Shown here: piece after piece, positions 17,761-26,284 of the stretch
Position numbering within the stretch: the first letter of the stretch is position 1
Layout: each line of letters opens with the position of its first letter
Assembly: GCF_016287535.1 (NCBI RefSeq)
Contig: NZ_JAEFAJ010000004.1
Coordinates: forward strand, 62,001 to 126,000
Direction of reading: 5' to 3'
Source of the DNA: Ruminococcus sp.
GTDB lineage: Bacteria > Bacillota > Clostridia > Oscillospirales > Ruminococcaceae
DNA: 64,000 bases
Notes under the pieces: model-generated
Databases searched by the model: none
Seen by the model: only the letters and a program-made list of their open reading frames with translations
Told to the model about the DNA's origin: nothing
Program-made: the position numbers and the translations under genes

Positions 17761-17787
17761 AAGAGCTGCCATGGAGAGGCAGCTCTT
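17761..17787 (-). terminator. Terminator of the cdaA-cdaR operon
   Basis: AAGAGCTGCC and GGCAGCTCTT form the stem. On the minus strand a T-rich run (TTTTTTATTT) follows. Confidence 0.8.
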
Positions 17788-17838
17788 GAGTGTTTTTAAC
17801 TTGTGTGCTGATGCACGGTATACCTTGATATGAATGTT

Positions 17839-19179
17839 TTATGTATTCCTGCTTGCAGCCGGAGCGGTCGTTTCAGATTTCGGTGTTCGTGAGATGTTGA
17901 CCTTCAGCTGCGTTGTTACCGCCCAAACATTGTTATGAGTCTTGCAGGAAACGTCAACGTCATACGGGAACGGATTTGTTACCTGCTTGTCTGCGCCGGT
18001 AAGGTTGACCTCTGCCTGAAGATCAGAAGCGGTTATGCTGCTGATAATATCCTTAGGACCGATGACCCTGACTGTTATCTGTTTGTTTTCGATAGAATAT
18101 TCGCAGTCATCTTTCGGAACATGGGTGGTCAGGAGTTCATTCTTTGTAAGCGTGATATCCTTTGAATCGAGACCGTCATCTTCAAGGGTGAAGGTCACGC
18201 TTTCAACATTATTGATGTCCTTTGTACCTGAAAGGCGCTTGTCGGTGAGCGGATACTGTTTTGAGTAGCCTATATCAAGGTCGTTCAGGTGTATAGGTAT
18301 CTCAATGGCAGACGGCGCCTCAATATTATCGGGAACTCCTATAGTTATCTCACTGGGTTCAAAATGATATTTCAGGCTGTTTGTGTCAAAGGTCTCTGAA
18401 GTTGAATTGAATGACGGGTGTATAGGCACGGATTTCAGCGTCAGGACTTCCGCGCTTATATTGACCGCGGACGGCGTTATGGTTATATTATTCTGAGGTA
18501 TTTCCTTTCCGTCTTCTGTGAGCAGCAGTATCTTCTTGCTGGTGATATTCTTTGTTGAATCAAGAGAGATCGCCTTGTCGGAAACGGCAACGCATCTGTC
18601 GATCATCTTCAGATCTGATTCCGGACCTTTTATTGATATTTCAGTCGGATCGCAGTACAGTTCCTCGTCGATGATGGTTTTGTTTTCAGGAAGACTGAGC
18701 ATCAGCGCTTCACGGTCGGTGGAGACATTTTTTGTGATCTTTGAATACTTGTCCAGCTTTAATGTTATAGTTTCGGGGGAGACTACAGGATCGATCATAG
18801 TCAGTCCGTTCCTTGTCGTCTTGACCTGTACGGACAGGGTATGCTCTCCTGCGATGGTGATGTTGTCAAAATCAACGTAAGCCTGAACTGTTGATTTGTT
18901 TATACGTTTATAATCGGTACGGCTGCATTCAAATGATATATTGACGAATTGTTCCGTATTGTTTATTACTTCAAGACCGTTCTTGCCGGCGGTAGTTCCG
19001 TCTGTACTTATGACCACCGGGATATTGAGCAGTTCCTTATTTTCGGATGGATAGTAGGTCATTGAAATTATGAACCATGCTGTTACCGCGCAAATGAACG
19101 CGATTATCAGCATCATGGCATTGCTTTTTGATTCGTATATATCGTTTTTGCTTGCTTTTTTCAGAGTTATAAATTTCAT
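17839..19179 (-). CDS. cdaR: YbbR-domain membrane protein, regulator of diadenylate cyclase
   Basis: CdaR controls CdaA, the c-di-AMP synthase. The 446-residue protein has one N-terminal transmembrane segment (residues about 22-42, MMLIIAFICAVTAWFIISM) followed by four YbbR-type beta-rich repeats on the outer side of the membrane. The repeats are recognisable by recurring segments such as NIPVVIST, NISAEVLTL and ITVRVIGP. Its start overlaps the cdaA stop by four bases (ATGA), so the two are translationally coupled. The length and order cdaA then cdaR are the usual Firmicutes arrangement. glmM, often third in this operon, is not next to them here. Confidence 0.9.
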   Translation of the reverse strand: MKFITLKKASKNDIYESKSNAMMLIIAFICAVTAWFIISMTYYPSENKELLNIPVVISTDGTTAGKNGLEVINNTEQFVNISFECSRTDYKRINKSTVQAYVDFDNITIAGEHTLSVQVKTTRNGLTMIDPVVSPETITLKLDKYSKITKNVSTDREALMLSLPENKTIIDEELYCDPTEISIKGPESDLKMIDRCVAVSDKAISLDSTKNITSKKILLLTEDGKEIPQNNITITPSAVNISAEVLTLKSVPIHPSFNSTSETFDTNSLKYHFEPSEITIGVPDNIEAPSAIEIPIHLNDLDIGYSKQYPLTDKRLSGTKDINNVESVTFTLEDDGLDSKDITLTKNELLTTHVPKDDCEYSIENKQITVRVIGPKDIISSITASDLQAEVNLTGADKQVTNPFPYDVDVSCKTHNNVWAVTTQLKVNISRTPKSETTAPAASRNT

Positions 19180-20078
19180 TTTTTCTTCCTCCTTTCGGAG
19201 AATGAAGAAAAGATTTCCTTCTGACCGATAGTTATTTCCTTCTTGTCGTTGAACAGAGCGTCCTCAAGCAAAGCTTTCAGCTTGTCATGAGTGTAATCCC
19301 TTGTGAGTTTGCCGTTGACGGCAACTGAGATCTGTCCTGTTTCTTCGGAAACAACGATCACGACAGCGTCAGAGTTTTCACTCATACCAATAGCAGCTCT
19401 GTGACGTGAGCCAAGCTTCTTGTTGATCTGAGCGTCCTTTGCGGGCTTCGGCAGAAAGCAGGCAGCTGCGAGTATTATGCCGTCGCGCATGATGACCGCG
19501 CCGTCATGGAGAGGCGTTTTGGGATAGAATATATTCCCGAATATCTCCTTGCTTGGTGTGGCATTGAGTATAGTACCCGTTTCTATGGTCTCACCGAGAC
19601 GCACCTGACGCTCAACAACTATTAGTGCGCCGGTACAGCTTGCGGAAAGCTCTACACATGAATCGCAGATAATATCTATGGCGTCCTCCCAGAGCAGCTT
19701 GATCTCGCTGTTGCTCTGTCCGAATCCGAAAAGACGTATACCGAATTTGCTTCGTCCTGCCTTTTCAAGAGCTCTTCTCAGCTCAGGCTGGAAGAGGATT
19801 ATCATTGCGAGGATTCCCATACTGAGGACTTTTCCGAGGAGGAAATTGGTCGCTTTCAGGTGGAATTTCTCTATGAATCTTTTGCTTGTAATGAAATACA
19901 GCGCTACAAGGAATATTATACCTTTTATGAGCTGACCGGCTCTTGTTTCACGAATGAGCCTGAGCAGCAGGTAAGTAACGTATGTAAGCAGCAGGATGTC
20001 TATTGCGTCCATCAGGGAAAATGTACTGATAGAGCCTAAAAAAGCGTCAAATGTATCTTGCGGATTTATAAACAACAC
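19176..20078 (-). CDS. cdaA: Diadenylate cyclase, membrane-bound
   Basis: CdaA makes c-di-AMP from two ATP; the nucleotide controls potassium and osmolyte transport. Three transmembrane helices fill about residues 20-95 and are followed by a DisA_N domain with LHDGAVIMRDG near residue 187 and GSRHRAAIGMSE near residue 225, the two catalytic signatures. The start is unclear. GTG at 20078 is the first possible codon but AAGGGG abuts it directly, and a TTG one codon later is almost as close. Family members start near this point. A promoter (20174-20201) and a 22-base palindrome lie upstream. Confidence 0.92.
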   Translation of the reverse strand: MLFINPQDTFDAFLGSISTFSLMDAIDILLLTYVTYLLLRLIRETRAGQLIKGIIFLVALYFITSKRFIEKFHLKATNFLLGKVLSMGILAMIILFQPELRRALEKAGRSKFGIRLFGFGQSNSEIKLLWEDAIDIICDSCVELSASCTGALIVVERQVRLGETIETGTILNATPSKEIFGNIFYPKTPLHDGAVIMRDGIILAAACFLPKPAKDAQINKKLGSRHRAAIGMSENSDAVVIVVSEETGQISVAVNGKLTRDYTHDKLKALLEDALFNDKKEITIGQKEIFSSFSERRKKK

Positions 20079-20123
20079 CCCCTTGGGGAAAAATTACACA
20101 TATCTAATTCATCTCTTATGTAA

Positions 20124-20145
20124 TATGAGGACAGCTGTCCTCATA
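20124..20145 (-). promoter_or_regulatory. Perfect 22-base palindrome in the cdaA leader
   Basis: TATGAGGACAG is followed directly by its exact reverse complement, with no spacer. It lies between the cdaA promoter and the start codon, so it is either an operator or an RNA hairpin in the leader. Confidence 0.75.
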
Positions 20146-20173
20146 GCTGACTGCGCAATACGCATATATTATT

Positions 20174-20201
20174 ATTGTACCACAAATTCAGATTTTTTCA
20201 A
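20174..20201 (-). promoter_or_regulatory. Promoter of cdaA
   Basis: On the minus strand TTGAAA (20196-20201) and TACAAT (20174-20179) have a 16-base spacer. The leader to the GTG is about 90 bases. Confidence 0.6.
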
Positions 20202-20208
20202 TAGTTTT

Positions 20209-21345
20209 TCACGAATATTGCAAATTTTTCAATATTTTAACATTGTATACAAGCTTTTCGACTTCAGCTTCCGTATTGAAGACCGACGGCGAGAAACGGA
20301 CTGTTCCGCCCTTTGTGCCGAGAGTTGCGTGAGCGAGAGCCGCACAGTGATAGCCTGCTCTCAGGCAGAAGCCCTTTTCAGTAAGGGCAGCGGCTGTTTC
20401 CTCTGACGTGAGACCTTCTGCGTTGAATGAGACTATAGGAGCGTATTCCACACCTTTTTCACGGAATATACTGATGTTATCCGCCTTATTCATCTCAGAG
20501 ATGAAACGGGTACACAGTTTTTCCTCGTGTGAACGCAGTCTGTCAATGCCGTAGGAGCGTATGAACCTTATGCCTGCCCCGATCGTTATCGCTCCGATTA
20601 TGTTGGGAGTGCCGCTTTCAAGGCTGTCGGGGAGGATATCAGGCTGGAAAAGGCTGAGAGAGCCGCTTCCTGTCCCTCCCTGTATTATGGGTGCTATTTT
20701 GTATTTTCCGTCGGTTATAAGAAGACCTGTGCCTGTTATACCGTAAAGTCCCTTATGTCCGGAGGTACAGAGTATATTTATACCGTCGGACAGCTTTATA
20801 TCATATATACCGCATACCTGTGAGCCGTCTGCGATGAAGCATATACCGTGTTCACGGCACAGCTCCGCTATCATGCGGTACGGCAGCAGCTGACCTGTCA
20901 CATTGCTTGCAAGAGTGCATACTATGGCTTTGGTATCGCTGCGGATAAGCTTCCGGAAGCTTTCAGCTGTCTGTTCGCTGTCATTGTATACCTCTGCGAC
21001 GGAAAGCGTTATCTGTTTTTTTAGAGCAAGGGCTGCGGCAGGACGGGCAGCGGAATTGTGTTCCATACTGCTTATTATAAGATGACCGCCCCCGGACATA
21101 ACGCCTTGTATAGCCATATTCAGCGCATGGGTGCAGTTCAGGGTGAAAACAGTATTTTCAGGTTCTGCACCTAAGAGACCGGCTGCGGTCTCCCTTGCTG
21201 AGTATAATGCTTCAGAGGTACGCATGGCAAGCTCATGACCGCCCCTGCCGGCGTTGCCGCCGTATATCCTTATGGCTTCTGCGGCTGCCCGGCATACGGA
21301 CACAGGCTTGGGAAAGGTCGTGGCGGCGTTGTCAAAGTTTATCAT
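20209..21345 (-). CDS. Cysteine desulfurase (class V aminotransferase fold)
   Basis: This PLP enzyme takes sulfur (or selenium) from cysteine and hands it to an acceptor. The start at 21345 (MINFDNAATTFPKPVSV) is chosen because family members begin there; upstream in-frame codons belong to the overlapping gene. The 378 residues show the PLP-lysine motif TSGHKGLYGITGTGLL and FIADGSQVCGIYDI. C-terminal RAGYHCAALAH provides the catalytic Cys, and GTVRFSPSVFNTEAEVE follows. The start lies 14 bases inside the preceding DUF3343 gene, so the two are coupled. It fits the small cysteine desulfurase family found beside DUF3343 rather than housekeeping IscS. Confidence 0.88.
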   Translation of the reverse strand: MINFDNAATTFPKPVSVCRAAAEAIRIYGGNAGRGGHELAMRTSEALYSARETAAGLLGAEPENTVFTLNCTHALNMAIQGVMSGGGHLIISSMEHNSAARPAAALALKKQITLSVAEVYNDSEQTAESFRKLIRSDTKAIVCTLASNVTGQLLPYRMIAELCREHGICFIADGSQVCGIYDIKLSDGINILCTSGHKGLYGITGTGLLITDGKYKIAPIIQGGTGSGSLSLFQPDILPDSLESGTPNIIGAITIGAGIRFIRSYGIDRLRSHEEKLCTRFISEMNKADNISIFREKGVEYAPIVSFNAEGLTSEETAAALTEKGFCLRAGYHCAALAHATLGTKGGTVRFSPSVFNTEAEVEKLVYNVKILKNLQYS

Positions 21346-21568
21346 CTTCTTTGCCACCGCCGTTCCTGAGGGAGTAGGGGATATCGTACATATCCAGTAC
21401 ATCCGCGGCACTTTGGCAGCTTTCGTCTGCGATGACAGAGAATCCGCAGCCGTACCCGGAGCTTTTTTCACGTCTTTTTATGGTGCATGGACAGCCTCTT
21501 GCTCTCAGAAGGCGCTGAGCCTTTACGGCGTAGGTATAAGAGGGCATATCCAGTATACATTTCGTCAA
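21332..21568 (-). CDS. DUF3343 small protein (putative Se/S carrier)
   Basis: The 78-residue protein contains SYTYAVKAQRLLRARGCPC, SGYGCGFSVIADE and ADVLDMYDIPYS, which match DUF3343 proteins (putative Se/S carriers). I place the start at a TTG (21566-21568) because AGGGG lies seven bases before it and the family begins just ahead of SYTYA. Longer readings upstream have no ribosome binding site. The Cys pairs (CPC and the GCG context) could carry persulfide. The 3' end overlaps the cysteine desulfurase start by 14 bases, which supports a donor-acceptor pair; the carrier role is known only as a family suggestion. Confidence 0.75.
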   Translation of the reverse strand: MTKCILDMPSYTYAVKAQRLLRARGCPCTIKRREKSSGYGCGFSVIADESCQSAADVLDMYDIPYSLRNGGGKEDDKL

Positions 21569-21657
21569 AAGTATCACCCCTGACTGCTGCGTACTGCGCA
21601 GTTCAGCAGGATCTGCGGTACATTTTATTATATGAAAAAAGGCTGCCGGCTGATAGT

Positions 21658-21692
21658 AAAAAAGGACAAACGCTTTTATAAGAGTTTGTCCC
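21658..21692 (-). terminator. Terminator of aroC
   Basis: GGACAAAC (21664-21671) and GTTTGTCC (21684-21691) form the stem. Read on the minus strand TTTTTTACT follows, so aroC ends before the DUF3343 gene. Confidence 0.75.
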
Positions 21693-21710
21693 GGAAAAAA
21701 TGTCATTTTA

Positions 21711-22802
21711 TCAGGCTTTAAGCCAGTCTGTGCCGAACCGCATCGCCAGCTGGTCGCATAGCACGAGAGCTGTTACGCTGTCGGCGACGACTCTTGCACG
21801 GTGTACTATTGCAGGGTCATGGCGGCCTTTTATCTGCAGGGTGGTGTTGTCAAGTGAGTTAAGGTCGATGGTCTGCTGCTCCTTGAATATTGAAGGGGTG
21901 GGCTTTACCGCTGTCCTGAAAAGTATTGGCAGTCCTGTGGTGATACCTCCGAGGATACCGCCGTTGTTGTTCGTGGCAGCAGTTACACTGTTGTTTTCGT
22001 TCCGGAAGCAGTCGTTGCACTGGCTTCCGAGCATATCTGCCGCGGCAAAGCCTGCGCCGAATTCAACGCCCTTGACCGCAGGTATACTGAAAAGCGCATG
22101 AGCGAGAACACTTTCAAGGGTATCGAACCAGGGCTCTCCGACTCCGGCAGGAACACCTGTTACAGCTGTTTCCAGTCTGCCGCCTACGCTGTCTCCATCC
22201 TCCTTGGCAGCTGTTATGGCAGCCTGCATCTTAACGGCTCTATCATCGTCGAGAACGGCAAATTCCATATCGCTGAGCCTGTCTGTATCTGCGTTCAGAT
22301 CATTGAACGGGCGGTCGTATACTCCGCCGCATGAGAGTATATGTGTGCCGATCTTTATGTCTTTTCCGCGCAGAGCGCTTATAGCGACAGCTCCTGCCGC
22401 CACGATGCCTGCGGTGATCCTTCCCGAAAAATGACCGCCGCCGCGGAAATCCTGGAAGCCGTGATACTTCATCTGTGCGGAAAAGTCGGCGTGACCTGGA
22501 CGGGCTTTGTATGCAAGCTCGCCGTAGTCTTTGCTTCTTGTGTCCTGATTCTCTATAATGAATGTTATGGGAGTACCTGTGGTCCTGCCGCCGAATACTC
22601 CGCTGACTATCCTTACACTGTCAGCTTCGCGTCTTGCCGTGGAAAGAACGCCTACTGACTGACGCAGCTTCATCTGGTGGGCGATGAAATCCTCGTCAAC
22701 AGGTATACCCGGAGCAATGCCGTCGAGGACAGCTCCTATGGCAGCACCGTGGCTCTCTCCGAAAACCGTTACGGAAACGCTTGAACCGAAGGTGTTTTTC
22801 AT
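21711..22802 (-). CDS. aroC: Chorismate synthase
   Basis: AroC converts EPSP to chorismate using reduced FMN, the last shared step of aromatic amino acid synthesis. The 363 residues include the signatures GESHGAAIGAVLDG near residue 12, RPGHADFSAQMKYH and DFRGGGHFSGR, and SVGGRLETAVTGVPAG. AAGGAGATG precedes the ATG. A consensus promoter lies at 22885-22913. It is transcribed alone, divergent from glgB. Confidence 0.96.
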   Translation of the reverse strand: MKNTFGSSVSVTVFGESHGAAIGAVLDGIAPGIPVDEDFIAHQMKLRQSVGVLSTARREADSVRIVSGVFGGRTTGTPITFIIENQDTRSKDYGELAYKARPGHADFSAQMKYHGFQDFRGGGHFSGRITAGIVAAGAVAISALRGKDIKIGTHILSCGGVYDRPFNDLNADTDRLSDMEFAVLDDDRAVKMQAAITAAKEDGDSVGGRLETAVTGVPAGVGEPWFDTLESVLAHALFSIPAVKGVEFGAGFAAADMLGSQCNDCFRNENNSVTAATNNNGGILGGITTGLPILFRTAVKPTPSIFKEQQTIDLNSLDNTTLQIKGRHDPAIVHRARVVADSVTALVLCDQLAMRFGTDWLKA

Positions 22803-22884
22803 GCTTTCATCTCCTTATGGAAATATGCTCCTGTAAAGTTCAGGGGCATTGACTGCCGTGAGGCAGTTATTTGGTATATACTAA

Positions 22885-22913
22885 ATTATAACATCTTGTA
22901 AAAGCTATGTCAA
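22885..22913 (-). promoter_or_regulatory. Promoter of aroC
   Basis: On the minus strand TTGACA (22908-22913) and TATAAT (22885-22890) are 17 bases apart. Confidence 0.8.
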
Positions 22914-23014
22914 CATAACAATTTAACGATTTGCAGATTAAAAGCAGTAAAGTAAATAGTGATTTTGTCAGGTATCAGATTCAGGATTTGGTTGCCGCAT
23001 AAATACATACATGA

Positions 23015-23043
23015 TTGACTTGTAAGGTATATCGTGTTATAAT
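23015..23043 (+). promoter_or_regulatory. Promoter of glgB
   Basis: TTGACT (23015-23020) and TATAAT (23038-23043) are 17 bases apart, 24 bases before the start codon. Confidence 0.85.
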
Positions 23044-23066
23044 CAGAAAAAAGACGGGGTGATGAT

Positions 23067-24857
23067 ATGGACATAATGAAGTTTTACAGGGGCGATGAGT
23101 TTGAAGCCTACAGATACCTCGGAGCTCATACCTGCGCGGGAGGCACGGTTTTCCGCACTTATGCGCCTAATGCCGAGAAGGTATCAGTTATAGGCGATTT
23201 CAGCGGCTGGGAAGAGCTGCCAATGAAAAAGATACTTGACGGCAGATTCTACGGTCTTGAGGTAGCGGAAGCCAAAGAGGGAATGCGCTACAAGTACCGT
23301 ATATACGAAAAGAAAGGCGGATTTACCGACCACTGTGACCCTTACGGATTCGGTATGGAGGTGCGTCCCGGCACCTGTTCGGTCATAAGAAATATTGACG
23401 GATATGAATTCTCGGACGGCGAATGGCTCAGTAAACGGACAGACTGCTATGATAAGCCAATGAATATATACGAGGTACATCTCGGCTCCTGGAAAAGACG
23501 CTCCGACGAGGACAGCGAGGGCTGGTACAGCTATTCTGAAATAGCTGACGAGCTTATAGCTTATGTGCGTGAGTTCGGATATAATTACATCGAACTCATG
23601 CCGCTCAGCGAGCATCCCTGCGACGAATCATGGGGATATCAAAGTACGGGCTTTTTTGCCCCGACTTCCCGTTACGGCGTTCCGGAAGAGCTTATGGAGT
23701 TTGTGGATAAGTGCCACAAAAAGGGAATAGGCGTTATCGTGGACTTTGTGCCTGTGCATTTTGCGGTCGATCACTATGCGCTCACAGAGTATGACGGAAC
23801 GAAGCTGTATGAGTATCCCAGTGACGATATAGGCTATAACGAATGGGGAAGCCGCAATTTCAACCATTCAAAGGGAGAGGTGAGATCATTCATACAGTCC
23901 GCCGCAGATTACTGGCTCAGCGTATACCATTTTGACGGGCTCCGTATGGATGCGATACGCAATATGATATACTGGAACGGTGACGAGAGCCGCGGTGAAA
24001 ACAGAAACGCGCTGGATTTTATCAGAACTATGAACAGCGGTCTGAAATTCCGTCACCCGTCGGCAATAATCGCTGCGGAGGATTCCTCAGCGTATCCAAA
24101 GGTAACTGCACCTGTGTCTGAGGGTGGACTTGGCTTTGACTATAAGTGGGATCTGGGCTGGATGCACGATACGCTTGATTATTTCCGGACCGCTCCCATG
24201 TATCGTTCCCGTGACTATCATAAGCTTACGTTTTCTATGCTGTATTTCTATAATGAGAAGTTCATTCTTCCGCTGTCCCATGATGAGGTAGTCCACGGAA
24301 AAGCAACAGTTGCACAGAAAATGAACGGACAGTATGCGGACAAGTTTCCTCAGGCAAGGGCGCTTTATATGTATATGATGGTACACCCAGGAAAAAAGCT
24401 GAATTTCATGGGAAGCGAGTTCGCACAGCTGCGTGAATGGGACGAAAAGCGTCAGCAGGACTGGGATATGCTTAAATATCCGCTGCATGATTCCTTCAGG
24501 GAATACATCAAGGCACTGAATAGTATATACCTGAAATACGACGCACTTCATTATGATTATGATATTACAAACTTTCAGTGGGATGACTGCAACTGCATGG
24601 AGAGGTGCATTTATGCTGTACGCAGAAAATCAGAGCACGGGGATATACTGGCAGTTTTTAATTTTTCAGACTGGTTCCAGTTTGATTATTCATTGAGGAT
24701 AGGAAAGGGATACTCGCTGAAGCTGCTGCTTGATTCCGATAATCAGATATACAGCGGGACCACGCCTGACGGCGGTACTAAATTCAGCTATTCAAGTGAT
24801 ACGGTCAATATTGATATACCGCCGTTCAGCAGTATGATGTTCCTTGTGACTAAATGA
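23067..24857 (+). CDS. glgB: 1,4-alpha-glucan branching enzyme
   Basis: GlgB adds alpha-1,6 branches to glycogen. The 596-residue protein is the shorter Firmicutes form. An N-terminal CBM48 module (FRTYAPNAEKVSVIGDFSGWE) precedes the GH13 barrel. The nucleophile Asp is in FDGLRMDAIRNM near residue 296, the acid Glu in IIAAEDSSAYP near residue 340, and the third carboxylate in LPLSHDEVVHGK. A C-terminal beta domain follows. GGGTGATG serves as ribosome binding site. It is monocistronic, with its own promoter and a terminator at 24862-24889. No other glg gene is in the window. Confidence 0.95.
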   Translation: MDIMKFYRGDEFEAYRYLGAHTCAGGTVFRTYAPNAEKVSVIGDFSGWEELPMKKILDGRFYGLEVAEAKEGMRYKYRIYEKKGGFTDHCDPYGFGMEVRPGTCSVIRNIDGYEFSDGEWLSKRTDCYDKPMNIYEVHLGSWKRRSDEDSEGWYSYSEIADELIAYVREFGYNYIELMPLSEHPCDESWGYQSTGFFAPTSRYGVPEELMEFVDKCHKKGIGVIVDFVPVHFAVDHYALTEYDGTKLYEYPSDDIGYNEWGSRNFNHSKGEVRSFIQSAADYWLSVYHFDGLRMDAIRNMIYWNGDESRGENRNALDFIRTMNSGLKFRHPSAIIAAEDSSAYPKVTAPVSEGGLGFDYKWDLGWMHDTLDYFRTAPMYRSRDYHKLTFSMLYFYNEKFILPLSHDEVVHGKATVAQKMNGQYADKFPQARALYMYMMVHPGKKLNFMGSEFAQLREWDEKRQQDWDMLKYPLHDSFREYIKALNSIYLKYDALHYDYDITNFQWDDCNCMERCIYAVRRKSEHGDILAVFNFSDWFQFDYSLRIGKGYSLKLLLDSDNQIYSGTTPDGGTKFSYSSDTVNIDIPPFSSMMFLVTK

Positions 24858-24861
24858 TATC

Positions 24862-24889
24862 AAGAGCAGGAGAAGTTCCTGCTCTTTTT
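24862..24889 (+). terminator. Terminator of glgB
   Basis: AAGAGCAGG and CCTGCTCTT form the stem, followed by a T run. Confidence 0.85.
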
Positions 24890-24917
24890 GTTATAATATT
24901 ATTTTTTACAAAAGCAC

Positions 24918-24946
24918 TTGATTTTAATATCACGTTGTGATATAAT
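24918..24946 (+). promoter_or_regulatory. Promoter of tRNA-Ser with palindrome over the -10 box
   Basis: TTGATT (24918-24923) and TATAAT (24941-24946) are 17 bases apart. ATATCAC-gtt-GTGATAT (24927-24943) is a perfect inverted repeat running into the -10 box. Confidence 0.7.
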
Positions 24947-24962
24947 ATTATAGTAATTTTAT

Positions 24963-25051
24963 GCAGTGGTATCGAAGTGGTCATAACGGACATGACTCGA
25001 AATCATGATGCCCCTTGAGGGACGTGGGTTCGAATCCCACCCACTGCGCCA
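24963..25051 (+). tRNA. tRNA-Ser (anticodon CGA)
   Basis: Acceptor arms GCAGTGG (24963-24969) and CCACTGC (25041-25047) pair perfectly. The anticodon stem CATGA/TCATG encloses the loop CTCGAAA, giving anticodon CGA. A long variable arm (GCCCCTTGAGGGAC region) is typical of serine tRNA. The T arm is GTGGG-TTCGAAT-CCCAC. G is the discriminator base and CCA is encoded. The following island begins directly at this 3' end. Confidence 0.93.
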
Positions 25052-25372
25052 AAATGGTGAATCGATTTAGATCCCGCCCCAAAAACTCCCGATTTTTCGG
25101 GAGTTTTTTTGTTCCAAGAGAGAAAATTTTTCAAGGTGAAGCAGTAGATCCCAAACCATAAAAATTGGATTCGAACCCTTCCAGAGAGCCTTTTCAGAGT
25201 TGCTTTGGAGGTTGTCATGAGCAAAAAACGGATAATTCACCCCAAAAAGAGAAAAATTGAATAGAGAATTTTCAAACGATTTCAAAGCCGATTTTGTTGG
25301 TTTCTAACAGAAGCCATACAAAGTCGGCTTTTTATATAATTATAATTGAGTTAAACCGCAAGTATACTTTAA
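25048..25372 (+). repeat. Island-flanking direct repeat, copy 1
   Basis: From the last bases of the tRNA (GCCA) onward, about 325 bases match a second copy at 34036-34364 in the same orientation, with scattered substitutions and small gaps. Shared landmarks in order are GGTGAATC, TTTAGATCCC, a terminator hairpin (25081-25110, CTCCCGA...TCGGGAG), GATCCCAAACC, an antisense T-arm-like GGATTCGAACCC (25167-25178), TTTTCAGAGTTG, TTTTGTTGGTTTCT, GTCGGCTTTTTATATAAT and GAGTTAA. Short reading frames over it are not credible genes. Confidence 0.8.
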
Positions 25373-25597
25373 CAGAAACATTACCTGATCCAGATAAGAT
25401 AGAAATAAGAAAAAATGATTAGGAACTTCGCTTTGGTTGCAATTTTACGGCTCATACAAGGAATGAATATATGATAATCCACTAAAGAAGGCACTTAAAG
25501 TTCAAAATAACATTAGGATATTAACATATGGTATAGATGGAAGCTAATTTTGTGATTTACGGAATTAGCTTCCATATTTATTAGGAGGTCGATAATA

Positions 25598-26003
25598 CTG
25601 GCATGGAAGAAAAAGCTCACGCCGCAGCAGAAAGCTGAGTATAAGACTGAAAAGCGTGAGGAAATGCAGAACTTATTTAAAAAGATCGATGACGGCGTTA
25701 AGGCTGTATTCGAGTCTGATAGTTACAAGGAATGTCTGCGGTATATGAGTAAATTTACGAATTATTCTGCTGGCAATTGTATTCTCATTATGCTTCAGAA
25801 GCCTGATGCAAGCCTTGTGGCAGCATTCGGCAAGTGGAAAGAGCTCGGCAGGACTATCAACAAAGGAGAAAAAGGCATAGCGATACTTGCTCCTATGTCC
25901 TTTAAGTCTAAAGAACTCAAGGAACAGCCTGTTACAGACAGCAGAAGAAATAACCGTCACTTTTAAGGGCGGATATGAGATAAAGGTTGAATTATATACT
26001 TGA
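25598..26003 (+). pseudogene. ArdC-like antirestriction protein, N-terminal fragment
   Basis: The frame contains LTPQQKAEYKTEKREEM, NLFKKIDDGVKAVFESDSYKE, NYSAGNCILIMLQKPDAS, and WKELGRTINKGEKGIAILAP. These match the N-terminal domain of ArdC-type proteins carried by conjugative elements, which normally have a further ~150-200 residues including a metallopeptidase domain. AGGAGG at 25583-25588 is followed at the right distance by CTG GCA TGG rather than ATG, so the original start seems lost. A frameshift near 25950 moves the continuation (ITVTFKGGYEIKVE) to another frame that stops at 26003. It is a relic. Confidence 0.75.
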
Positions 26004-26223
26004 ATTTAATTTGTTTATGCTTATTGCCGCTTGCTATGCAGGCGGTATTTTCATATAACGGAGAACGCCAAAATCGCACAAGAGCAGCTATTTTATGGGT
26101 ATAAAGCCATAATATAGGGGGGATACCACCGGCAAGAGAAGAAGCCAATAAAAGCGGTTTGTGCGGCAGTGTGGGGCATAGCAGACCTAAAGGCAGTGCA
26201 AACGCCTATTTTTCTAAAAACAG
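26004..26223. other. Island spacer without a supported gene
   Basis: This stretch between the ArdC relic and the next promoter holds a small stem (CCGC...GCGG near 26030) and only short open frames. It may be debris of the conjugative element that brought ardC. I see nothing that can be named. Confidence 0.5.
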
Positions 26224-26252
26224 TTGATTTTTTTAGCGATATAGAGTATAAT
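26224..26252 (+). promoter_or_regulatory. Promoter of the AAA/PD-(D/E)XK gene
   Basis: TTGATT (26224-26229) and TATAAT (26247-26252) are 17 bases apart. AAAGGAGG lies seven bases before the ATG at 26285. Confidence 0.75.
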
Positions 26253-26284
26253 AGAGGTAATATAAGTGCAAAGGAGGAACGGCA

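Noticed and set aside
25003..25224. Reading frame antisense to tRNA-Ser and repeat copy 1 (ends GGIRTHVPQGAS)
   Set aside because: The end is the antisense reading of the tRNA gene and the rest covers the repeat. A related frame over copy 2 (34000-34212) exists only because the DNA is repeated.
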